A stretch of DNA of 19,675 nt, from assembly GCA_016930895.1 (NCBI GenBank), contig JAFGFV010000053.1, forward strand, positions 1 through 19,675, written 5' to 3'. Both the position numbers and the translations under genes were made by a program. Positions 13,471 to 19,675 of this stretch are shown here, one piece after another. Within the stretch, counting starts at the first letter, position 1. Each line of letters begins with the position of its first letter. Origin of the DNA: Spirochaetales bacterium (GTDB lineage: Bacteria; Spirochaetota; Spirochaetia; SZUA-6; DRHE01). Below the pieces are notes generated by a model. It worked only from the letters and a program-made list of their open reading frames with translations. It was not told the origin of the DNA and did no database searches.

Positions 13471-14460
13471 ATGGCCAAAGACAAGAAGGGCGATGGTGGT
13501 TTCCGCGCCGAGCTCCTGCGCCAGATGCTCCTGATTCGGCGCGTGGAGGAGAAGGCCGGCCAGATGTACGGCCTTCGCAAGATCGGCGGGTTCTGCCACC
13601 TGTACATCGGCCAGGAGGCGGTGGCCGTGGGAGCGATCGCGGCGCTGGATCTCAAGACCGACTACGTCCTGACCGCCTACCGGGATCACGGCCACGCCCT
13701 GGCCTGCGGCATGGATCCCAAGGTGGTGATGGCGGAGCTGTACGGCAAGGTCGACGGCTGCTCCCGGGGAAAGGGCGGCTCCATGCATCTCTTCGACGCC
13801 AATCGGCACATGCTCGGCGGCAACGGGATCGTGGGGGCGCACATCCCCGTGGCCACCGGGGTGGCGCTCAAGCTGCGCTACCGTAAGGAGAAGGGGGTCG
13901 TGCTGTGCTTCTTCGGGGACGGAGCCATCCATCAGGGCTCCTTTCACGAGAGTCTGAATCTGGCCAAGATCTGGAGCCTTCCGATCGTCTATGTCTGCGA
14001 GAACAACCAGTACGGCATGGGGACGGACTTCCGCCGGGTGTCCTCCGTGGACGACTTTTCCAAGATGGGAGCATCCTATGACATACCCGGCAGGCAGCTG
14101 GACGGGATGGACGTGCTGAAGGTGTACGAGGGGGTCAAGGAAGCCGTGGAGCGGGCCCGCAAGGACAACCAGCCCAGCTTCCTGGAGATCGTGACCTATC
14201 GCTACAAGGGCCATTCCATGAGCGACCCGGCCACGTATCGGACCAAGGAGGAGCTGCAAGGCTATCGCAGGCAGGACCCGATCCTGATCCTCAAGGCCGC
14301 CCTGGTGGAGTCCGGCGAGCTCTCGGAGGAGCAGTTCGCGGCCCTCGACGCGGAGTGCAAGGAAGCGAGCGAGCAGGCCGCCAAGTTCGCAGAGGCGAGC
14401 CCGGAACCTCCCGCGCAATCCCTGTACGAAGACGTGCTGTACGAAGACGCCCGGGCTTAG
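13471..14460 (+). CDS. pdhA: Pyruvate dehydrogenase E1 component, alpha subunit
   Basis: This 329-residue subunit, with PdhB, forms the alpha2beta2 E1 that decarboxylates pyruvate on thiamine diphosphate and reductively acetylates the lipoyl arm of E2. It shows HLYIGQEA (43-50), the YRDHGHAL (70-77) region, CSRGKGGSMH (97-106) and the thiamine diphosphate motif from GDGA (149-152) to ENN (177-179), followed by QYGMGT. The loop YRYKGHSMSDPATYRTKEE (243-261) corresponds to the phosphorylation loop of mitochondrial E1-alpha and is typical of PDH. Acetoin or branched-chain dehydrogenases are close relatives; the YGMGT and SMSDPATYR patterns favour pyruvate. The SD GGGGAGG is six bases before the ATG. 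The TPP-controlled thiamine importer in this window would supply its cofactor. Confidence 0.92.
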   Translation: MAKDKKGDGGFRAELLRQMLLIRRVEEKAGQMYGLRKIGGFCHLYIGQEAVAVGAIAALDLKTDYVLTAYRDHGHALACGMDPKVVMAELYGKVDGCSRGKGGSMHLFDANRHMLGGNGIVGAHIPVATGVALKLRYRKEKGVVLCFFGDGAIHQGSFHESLNLAKIWSLPIVYVCENNQYGMGTDFRRVSSVDDFSKMGASYDIPGRQLDGMDVLKVYEGVKEAVERARKDNQPSFLEIVTYRYKGHSMSDPATYRTKEELQGYRRQDPILILKAALVESGELSEEQFAALDAECKEASEQAAKFAEASPEPPAQSLYEDVLYEDARA

Positions 14461-14475
14461 GAGCGAGGTGCCCTC

Positions 14476-15453
14476 ATGCCAATCATCACCTACCGCCAGG
14501 CGCTGCGAGACGCGATGGACGAAGAGATGGCCCGGGACGACAGCGTCATCCTCATGGGCGAAGAGGTGGCCCAGTACGACGGGGCCTACAAGGTGAGCCA
14601 GGGCCTGCTCGACAAGTACGGACCGGAGCGGGTGATCGACACGCCGATCACCGAAGAGGGCTTCACCGGTGTGGGGATCGGTGCGGCCCTGGCGGGCCTG
14701 CGCCCGATCGTCGAGTGGATGACCCTCAATTTCTCCGCCCAGGCCTATGACCAGGTGCTCAACAATGCCTCCAAGATGCTGTACATGTCCGGCGGGCAGC
14801 TCAAGGTGCCGATCGTGTTCCGGGGGCCCAACGGGCCGGCGGAGTATCTCGCCAGCCAGCACTCCCAGTCCTTCCAGGCGGTGTACGCGCGCATCCCGGG
14901 GATGAAGGTCGTGGCCCCCTCGACGCCGTACGACGCCAAGGGGCTGCTCAAGGCGGCGATCCGCGACGACAATCCCGTGGTGGTGCTGGAGGCCGAGCTC
15001 ATGTATCCCTGGAAAGGGGAGGTGCCGGCCGAAGAATACCTGGTCCCGATCGGCAAGGCCGAGATCCGGAAGGCCGGCGAGGAGGTCACCCTGGTGAGCT
15101 TTTCCAAGCCCATGCAGATGGTGCTGGAGGCGGCGGAAGCGCTCGAGCAGGAGGGCTACAGCGCCGAGGTCATCGACCTGCGCAGCCTGCGGCCCCTGGA
15201 CGAGGAGACGGTGTACGCTTCGGTGCGCAAGACCAATCGCTGCGTCATCGTGGACAACGACTGGCCGCTGGCCAGCGTCGGTTCTCACCTGGGCTGGCTG
15301 ATCGGCAAGAACTGCTTCGACGACCTGGATGCGCCGGTGGAGCTGGTGGCCATGGAAGACGTGCCCATGCCGTACAACCACGCCCTGGAGCTGGCGGCGC
15401 AGCCGTCGGTGGAAAAGATCGTGGCCGCCGCCAGGCGGGTGATGTACGTGTAG
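14476..15453 (+). CDS. pdhB: Pyruvate dehydrogenase E1 component, beta subunit
   Basis: This 325-residue subunit completes the E1 heterotetramer. It has ITYRQALRDAMDEEMARD (4-21), LMGEEVAQYDGAYKVSQGL (26-44) and DTPITEEGFTGVGIGAAL (55-72), with the catalytic Glu in ITEEGF that activates thiamine diphosphate. GGQLKVPIVFRGPNG (106-120), the SQHSQSF loop (127-133) near the active site and MKVVAPSTPYDAKGLLKAAI (143-162) follow. The C-terminal transketolase domain shows VIDLRSLRPLD and ends in AARRVMYV. The gene begins 15 bases after pdhA with GAGGTG as SD. Length and motifs are fully canonical, and nothing is missing. Confidence 0.93.
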   Translation: MPIITYRQALRDAMDEEMARDDSVILMGEEVAQYDGAYKVSQGLLDKYGPERVIDTPITEEGFTGVGIGAALAGLRPIVEWMTLNFSAQAYDQVLNNASKMLYMSGGQLKVPIVFRGPNGPAEYLASQHSQSFQAVYARIPGMKVVAPSTPYDAKGLLKAAIRDDNPVVVLEAELMYPWKGEVPAEEYLVPIGKAEIRKAGEEVTLVSFSKPMQMVLEAAEALEQEGYSAEVIDLRSLRPLDEETVYASVRKTNRCVIVDNDWPLASVGSHLGWLIGKNCFDDLDAPVELVAMEDVPMPYNHALELAAQPSVEKIVAAARRVMYV

Positions 15454-15474
15454 AGCAGGCGAAGGAGGGACCCC

Positions 15475-16800
15475 GTGGCGGAACACGTGCTGATGCTGGC
15501 CTTATCCCCGACCATGGAAGAGGGGACGATCGTGAAGTGGCACAAGAGCGAGGGCGACGCCGTGGCCCAGAGCGAGCTGCTGTGCGAGGTGGAAACCGAC
15601 AAGGCCACCATGGAGTACGAGTCCGCCAACGAGGGGACTCTGCTCAAGATCCTCGTGCCCGACGGAGGCCAGGCCAAGGTCGGGGAGCCGATCGCGATCG
15701 TGGGGTCGGAGGGGGAAGACATCACGGCCCTGGTCGAGGAGGCCAGGCAGGCCCGCCCGGAAGCCGCGGAGCCTGCGGGTGCGGAAGCTGCCGTCGAGGC
15801 ACCGGGCGCTCAGGGCGGCCCCGCTGTCGCGCCGGCTGCGGCCGCCCCTGCCGCACCGGCTGCGGGCCCGGCTGCCGGGGGGCTCAAGGCGTCCCCCCTG
15901 GCCCGCAAGCTGGCCGCGGAGATGGGGGTGGACCTGGGCACGGTACGGGGCAGCGGTCCCGGCGGCCGGATCGTCAAGCGCGACCTGGAGAAGGTGGGCC
16001 GCGGCGGCGCGCCCTCCGCGGCGCGGGCGCCCCGGGCTGCGGGGGCCGCAGGGGCTGCGGGGATTGCGGGCCCTGCCGTCGAGGCCGCAGCGGGTTTCGG
16101 GGCGGCTGTCCTGCGGGACGAGCGGGTCCCGGTGTCGGGCAAGCGCAAGGTCATTGCCGAGAGGCTGGTCAAGTCCAAGTTCTCCGCCCCGCACTACTAC
16201 CTGCGCATGGACATCGCGGTGGACGCCCTCCTGGAGGCGCGCCGCCGCCTGAACGAACGCCTGGGGCCGCAGGGCAAGGTCTCGCTCAACGCCTTCCTGC
16301 TGAAGCTGGTGGCGGAGGCCCTCAAGAGGCACCCTCAGGTCAACGCCTCCTGGGAAGGAGACAGCATCCTGCGCCACGGGTCCATCGACCTGGGGCTGGC
16401 GGTGGCCCTGGAGGACGGGCTGATCACCCCGGTGGTGCGCGACTGCGGTTCCAAGGGCGTGCTGGCCATCGACCGGGAGCTGTCCGAGCTGGTCGAGAAG
16501 GCCAGGAGCAACCGGCTCGCGCCGGAGGAATACAGCGGCGCGACCTTCACGGTCACCAGCCTGGGGTCGGCGGGGATCCTGGAGTTCACGGCCATCATCA
16601 ATCCGCCAGGCTCCGCGATCCTGGCGGTGGGCAGGATCCACAAGGCCCCGGTGGTCGGGGACGACGACCAGATCCGAGTGCAGTCGACCATGATCGTGAC
16701 CCTGTCCTGCGATCACCGGGTCATCGACGGGGCTGTGGGCGCCGCCTTCCTGGGCGGGCTCAAGCGCATGATCGAGAACCCGATCGAGGCCCTGTACTGA
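15475..16800 (+). CDS. pdhC: Pyruvate dehydrogenase E2, dihydrolipoamide acetyltransferase
   Basis: This 441-residue core protein of the PDH complex transfers acetyl from the lipoyl arm to CoA. Domain order: one lipoyl domain (1-77) with Lys43 in ETDKATMEYES; a flexible Ala/Pro/Gly linker (about 95-135); the peripheral subunit-binding domain (138-174, KASPLARKLAAEMGVDL and GRIVKRDLEKV) that holds E1 or E3; a second Ala/Gly linker (about 176-212); and the catalytic domain (about 215-441) with the active site SCDHRVIDGAVGAAFL, His414 and Asp418. The start is GTG at 15475, supported by AAGGAGGG just upstream and by the lipoyl domain beginning there. A single lipoyl domain matches alpha-proteobacterial, mitochondrial and many Gram-positive E2 proteins, not the three-domain E. 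coli type. Confidence 0.93.
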   Translation: MAEHVLMLALSPTMEEGTIVKWHKSEGDAVAQSELLCEVETDKATMEYESANEGTLLKILVPDGGQAKVGEPIAIVGSEGEDITALVEEARQARPEAAEPAGAEAAVEAPGAQGGPAVAPAAAAPAAPAAGPAAGGLKASPLARKLAAEMGVDLGTVRGSGPGGRIVKRDLEKVGRGGAPSAARAPRAAGAAGAAGIAGPAVEAAAGFGAAVLRDERVPVSGKRKVIAERLVKSKFSAPHYYLRMDIAVDALLEARRRLNERLGPQGKVSLNAFLLKLVAEALKRHPQVNASWEGDSILRHGSIDLGLAVALEDGLITPVVRDCGSKGVLAIDRELSELVEKARSNRLAPEEYSGATFTVTSLGSAGILEFTAIINPPGSAILAVGRIHKAPVVGDDDQIRVQSTMIVTLSCDHRVIDGAVGAAFLGGLKRMIENPIEALY

Positions 16801-16823
16801 GCACCAAACCGAAGGAGAGCAAC

Positions 16824-18236
16824 ATGGCAAGCTACGACTACGATCTGCTCGTGTTGGGCGCCGGCCCCGGGGGCTACGTAGCCGCAATCCGGGCGGCCCA
16901 GCTGGGACTCAAGACCGCGGTGGTGGAGAAGGACAAGCCCGGCGGGGTATGCCTGAACATCGGCTGCATCCCCTCCAAAGCCATCATTCACTCCGCCGAG
17001 CTGGTGCGTTCGGCCAAGGAGCTGGAGGGTCTCGGAGCGAAGGTGGAGCTGGGCGGCCTGGAGTACGGCAAGGTGTTCGCCGCCTCGCGGAAGGCCGCCG
17101 ACACCCTTTCCCGGGGCGTAGGATTCCTGCTGAAGAAGAACAACGTGGAGCTGATCGCCGGGGAGGGCGTGCTGGCGGGAGCTCACGAGGTACAGGTCAA
17201 AGGTGGCTCCGGCGGCGGCGCCGGCGGCGGCAAGAAGGTCACGGCCAAGAGCATCCTGATCGCCACCGGCTCGCGGCCCCGTCCCCTGCCGGGGTTCGAT
17301 TTCGACGAGAAGCTGGTGCTGTCCTCCACGGGGGCCCTTATGCTCCAGGAGCTTCCCAAGCGGGTGTGCGTGCTGGGAGGCGGGGCCATCGGGGTGGAGT
17401 TCGCCCATATCATGAACGCCTTCGGGGTCGAGGTGCACCTGGTCGAAATGCTCGACCACCTGCTGCCTCTGGAAGACGCCGAAGTGGCGGAGGTCCTGAC
17501 CCGCTCCTTCAAGAAGCGGGGGATCACGATCTACACCTCCACCAAGGCCTCCTCGTACTCCAAGAGCGACAAGGCGCTGAAGGTCTCGCTCGAGGGCCCG
17601 GAGGGGGCCAAGGAGATCGAGGTGGACCAGATCCTGCTGGTGGTGGGGCGCCTGCCGAACACCGAGGGGATCGGCCTGGAGGGGCTCGGCATCACCGCCG
17701 ACAAGGGCTTCGTCCCTGTCGGGGACTACTACCAGACCTCTGTTCCGGGGGTGTTCGCCGTCGGCGACGTGATCCGTTCGCCCATGCTGGCCCACGTGGC
17801 ATCCGCCGAAGGAGAGCTGGTGGCGGAGTACCTGGGGGGTCACGAGCCTCCGGCCCGCCTGGACCCCGGCGCCATGCCGGGGGGGGTGTACTGTGAACCT
17901 CAGGTGGCCAGCTTTGGCGTGACCGAGGCGCAGGCCGTGGAGCAGAAGCTCGACTTCCAGAAGGCCGTGTTTCCGTACCGGGGCGCCGGCAAGTCGGTGG
18001 CGATCGGCCGTACGGAGGGGATGGTCAAGATCCTGGTCGACAAGGAGACCCGGGAGATCCTCGGGGCCCACGTGGTCGGCGCCGAGGCTACCGAGTTGAT
18101 CCACGAGCTGCTGCTCGCCAAGACCGCGGAGCTGCTTCCGGAAGACCTGGCCACCATGATCCATGCTCATCCGACCCTGTCCGAGGCGGTCATGGAGGCC
18201 GCCCGGGCCGCGGAGGGCTGGGCCATCCACGTGTAG
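16824..18236 (+). CDS. lpdA: Dihydrolipoamide dehydrogenase (E3)
   Basis: This 470-residue flavoprotein reoxidises dihydrolipoamide of E2 (and possibly of GcvH) with NAD+. It has the FAD loop GAGPGG (12-17), the redox disulfide GGVCLNIGCIPSK with Cys43 and Cys48, ATGSRPRPLPG, the NAD loop GGGAIG (185-190), the second FAD motif GVFAVGD and the C-terminal catalytic HAHPTLSEA with His449 and Glu454. An unusual glycine-rich loop GGSGGGAGGG (127-136) sits in the FAD-domain beta region before ATGS. The ATG at 16824 is supported by GAAGGAG upstream; the frame remains open far upstream through pdhC, but that is only GC-rich overlap. It is the last gene of the PDH operon, 23 bases after pdhC. Confidence 0.95.
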   Translation: MASYDYDLLVLGAGPGGYVAAIRAAQLGLKTAVVEKDKPGGVCLNIGCIPSKAIIHSAELVRSAKELEGLGAKVELGGLEYGKVFAASRKAADTLSRGVGFLLKKNNVELIAGEGVLAGAHEVQVKGGSGGGAGGGKKVTAKSILIATGSRPRPLPGFDFDEKLVLSSTGALMLQELPKRVCVLGGGAIGVEFAHIMNAFGVEVHLVEMLDHLLPLEDAEVAEVLTRSFKKRGITIYTSTKASSYSKSDKALKVSLEGPEGAKEIEVDQILLVVGRLPNTEGIGLEGLGITADKGFVPVGDYYQTSVPGVFAVGDVIRSPMLAHVASAEGELVAEYLGGHEPPARLDPGAMPGGVYCEPQVASFGVTEAQAVEQKLDFQKAVFPYRGAGKSVAIGRTEGMVKILVDKETREILGAHVVGAEATELIHELLLAKTAELLPEDLATMIHAHPTLSEAVMEAARAAEGWAIHV

Positions 18237-18249
18237 ACCTGTAGAGAAC

Positions 18250-18265
18250 GCTGGGCTTCCCCAGT
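18250..18265. terminator. Short hairpin between lpdA and ackA
   Basis: CTGGG (18251-18255) pairs with CCCAG (18260-18264) around a CTTC loop, with a possible extra G-U pair outside. It lies in the 47-bp gap between convergent lpdA and ackA. There is no T tract in either direction; a run of eight G follows at 18273-18280. It is a weak candidate for ending the two transcripts. Confidence 0.25.
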
Positions 18266-18283
18266 GCGCCCTGGGGGGGGTGC

Positions 18284-19504
18284 TCAGACCGGGGCGGGGG
18301 TGCGGAGGGCGGCGAGCAGCTTCTGGGTTTCCAGGGCGATCATCTTCTCCTCGTCGGTAGGGATCACCAGAACTGCGGTTCGGGAGCCCGGCGCGGAGAT
18401 GTCCACCTCCCCCCGGGCGGACTGGTTCTTCTGCGGGTCGATGGCGACTCCCAGGATGCCCAGCCCCTGGCAGATCCGCTCCCGGACCACCGGCGAGTGC
18501 TCGCCGATCCCGGCGGTAAAGACCAGGGCGTCGAGGCGGTCTGCCAGGCAGGTGGCCAGGGCGGCGATGTACTTCCTGGCCGAGCGGGTGAACACCCGCA
18601 GGGCGAGCTCCGCCTGCCGGCTGCCTTCCCTGGCGGCCTCGGCCACGTCCCGCATGTCGCTCGTCACCCCCGACAGACCCCTGAGACCGGACTCGTGGTA
18701 CAGCAGGCGGCTCACCTCGGCGCTGGGGATCCCCAGCTGGTCGATCATGTAGAGAATCACCGCGGGGTCCACGTCCCCGGAGCGGGTGCCCATGGGGACC
18801 CCGCACACGGTGCCGAACCCCAGAGAGGTGTCCACGGATCTTCCCCCCCGCACCGCCGTGATCGAGACCCCGTTGCCCAGGTGGCAGGTGATGCAGTTGA
18901 GCTCGCCGTGGGGCTTGCCCAGCAGCTCGGCGGCCCGCAGGGCGACGTACTGGTGGGAGGTCCCGTGGAAGCCGAAGCGCCGGATGCCATGGCGCTGGTA
19001 GAACTCGTACGGAAGGGCGTACACGAAGGCTTCCTCCGGCATGGTCGCGTGGAAGGCCGTATCGAACACCCCGACCTGGGGGATCGAGGGAAGGAGAGAG
19101 CGGACGGCCCGGATCCCCAGCAGGTGCGCCGGGTTGTGCAGCGGCGCCAGGCGGCCGGCCTCCTCGACCAAAGATTCTACTTCCGGAGTGATCACCATGG
19201 ACTGGAAGATCTTTTCCCCGCCGTGGACGATGCGGTGGCCGACCGCGGAGATCACATCGACCGAGGGGATGACCCCGGTGTCGGGGCTCGTGATCGCCCC
19301 CAGGAGCCTCTCGAGGGCGACCCGGTGGTCCGGGAACGCCTCGGCCCACTCCTGACGCGGGCCGTCGGATGGCTCGTACAGGAAGCGCCCCTCGGGGAGG
19401 CCGATGCGTTCGATCAGGCCGCGGCACAGGGGATCCGGGCGCTCCACGTCCCGGAGCTGGAATTTGAGGGAAGAGCTTCCGCTGTTGATGACCAGGATGA
19501 TCAC
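18284..19504 (-). CDS. ackA: Acetate kinase
   Basis: This 406-residue kinase interconverts acetyl phosphate plus ADP with acetate plus ATP. Motifs are NSGSSSLKFQL (7-17), GHRIVHGGE (89-97), PLHNPAHLLG (121-130), FDTAFHATMP (147-156, Asp148), GFHGTSHQYV (178-187, His180), CHLGNG (207-212), MGTRSGDVDP (238-247, Arg241), a GIGEHSP near the C-terminal third and PTDEE. All key residues are present; the segment before MGTRSGD reads GTVCGVP instead of the more usual TPLEGL-type sequence. The GTG at 19504 is taken as start because GGAGG lies seven bases upstream and the first strand VIILVINSGSS begins there; a longer in-frame ATG at 19573 would lie upstream of the predicted promoter. No pta gene is visible. 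It converges with the PDH operon, whose acetyl-CoA it may convert to acetate and ATP. Confidence 0.95.
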   Translation of the reverse strand: MIILVINSGSSSLKFQLRDVERPDPLCRGLIERIGLPEGRFLYEPSDGPRQEWAEAFPDHRVALERLLGAITSPDTGVIPSVDVISAVGHRIVHGGEKIFQSMVITPEVESLVEEAGRLAPLHNPAHLLGIRAVRSLLPSIPQVGVFDTAFHATMPEEAFVYALPYEFYQRHGIRRFGFHGTSHQYVALRAAELLGKPHGELNCITCHLGNGVSITAVRGGRSVDTSLGFGTVCGVPMGTRSGDVDPAVILYMIDQLGIPSAEVSRLLYHESGLRGLSGVTSDMRDVAEAAREGSRQAELALRVFTRSARKYIAALATCLADRLDALVFTAGIGEHSPVVRERICQGLGILGVAIDPQKNQSARGEVDISAPGSRTAVLVIPTDEEKMIALETQKLLAALRTPAPV

Positions 19505-19532
19505 GTAGATTCCTCCGTGTGTAGACCCCGCC

Positions 19533-19561
19533 ATTGTAGCCGGCTTGCCTGAAATTATCAA
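19533..19561 (-). promoter_or_regulatory. Predicted sigma70-type promoter of ackA
   Basis: On the minus strand TTGATA (19556-19561, 5/6) and TACAAT (19533-19538, 5/6) are exactly 17 bases apart. Transcription would start near 19526, giving a leader of about 22 bases with GGAGG before the GTG start. This is one of the two best promoter matches in the window. Confidence 0.72.
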
Positions 19562-19592
19562 ATGAAATTCCAAATAACTTTTGAATCATTTG
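19550..19592. repeat. AT-rich repeat cluster upstream of ackA, possible operator
   Basis: CAAATGA (19559-19565) and TCATTTG (19586-19592) form a 7-bp inverted repeat 20 bases apart, and TGAAATT occurs twice 13 bases apart (19550-19556 and 19563-19569). The cluster covers and precedes the ackA -35 box in otherwise GC-rich DNA, so it could bind a regulator. No known binding motif was recognised. Confidence 0.35.
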
Positions 19593-19619
19593 TGGGCAGG
19601 CGCAGGTTCGCCGGAGCGA

Positions 19620-19648
19620 TTGACGAGCGGGGCGCGCCTCCCCATAAT
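19620..19648 (+). promoter_or_regulatory. Predicted sigma70-type promoter facing out of the window
   Basis: TTGACG (19620-19625, 5/6) and CATAAT (19643-19648, 5/6) are 17 bases apart, pointing rightwards. Transcription would start near 19655 and run past the edge, so the driven gene is unknown. It is divergent from the ackA promoter, with about 58 bases between the two -35 boxes that include the repeat cluster. Confidence 0.6.
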
Positions 19649-19675
19649 GGAGAGACTACTGTACACGACACGCGA

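Noticed and set aside
13444..15486. A 680-residue minus-strand frame opposite pdhA and pdhB.
   Set aside because: It is an antisense mirror of two canonical E1 genes and is His/Gly/Leu-rich without motifs.
15830..16090. Ala/Pro/Gly repeats in pdhC that look like a DNA repeat.
   Set aside because: They are the ordinary flexible interdomain linkers of E2 written in GC-rich codons.
15537..16823. A long open frame upstream of and continuous with lpdA, giving an apparent 899-residue protein.
   Set aside because: The first 430 residues are a Gly/Arg/Pro-rich shadow of pdhC in another frame. The real E3 starts at 16824 with an SD and the FAD motif.
16713..19589. A 958-residue minus-strand frame covering lpdA and ackA.
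   Set aside because: It is antisense to lpdA and out of frame with ackA, with low-complexity composition typical of GC-rich shadow frames.

Overview
This is a GC-rich window (roughly two-thirds G+C by eye) of densely packed bacterial metabolic genes. There is no phage, insertion sequence, CRISPR array, tRNA or rRNA that I can see. A Sec-type (not lipobox) signal on the thiamine-binding protein, a second exported protein and sigma70-type promoters suggest a diderm bacterium. An alpha2beta2-type pyruvate dehydrogenase beside acetate kinase, and a corrinoid methyltransferase, suggest a facultative or anaerobic heterotroph. I cannot name the phylum from this sequence alone.

Layout. (1) 1-1599: the tail of a corrinoid protein, then an MttB-family methyltransferase without an in-frame amber codon. 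(2) 1660-2190, minus strand: a NimA-like flavin/split-barrel protein. (3) 2272-6367: a promoter, a TPP riboswitch with an SD-sequestering hairpin, and thiB-thiP-thiQ for thiamine import. (4) 6415-7656, minus strand: an M20-family N-carbamoyl-amino-acid or ureido-acid hydrolase with its own promoter. (5) 7789-8904: an exported CapA-like metallophosphatase-fold protein. (6) 9001-9504: an atypical thiol peroxidase, whose 3' end overlaps a convergent gene. (7) 9485-12860, minus strand: gcvH, a ThiF/MoeB/HesA-type E1 enzyme and a YyaL/SSP411-type thioredoxin-like protein. (8) 13020-18236: a five-gene operon with a PPOX-fold protein followed by pyruvate dehydrogenase E1-alpha, E1-beta, E2 and E3. 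(9) 18284-19504, minus strand: acetate kinase with a strong promoter, and a second strong promoter diverging from it towards the right edge.

How the parts connect. Thiamine import is under TPP control and could supply the cofactor of the PDH E1 encoded 7 kb away. PDH makes acetyl-CoA, and acetate kinase can turn acetyl phosphate into acetate and ATP (phosphotransacetylase is not in the window). GcvH and PDH E2 are both lipoyl proteins, and E3 could reoxidise either. The methyltransferase pair would demethylate a quaternary or tertiary amine and feed one-carbon metabolism.

I found no clear new defence or mobile system. The most notable points are the riboswitch with a legible expression platform, the tight gcvH plus E1-like pair, a PPOX protein leading the PDH operon, and active-site substitutions in the thiol peroxidase (Pro to His) and the M20 hydrolase (His to Gln).
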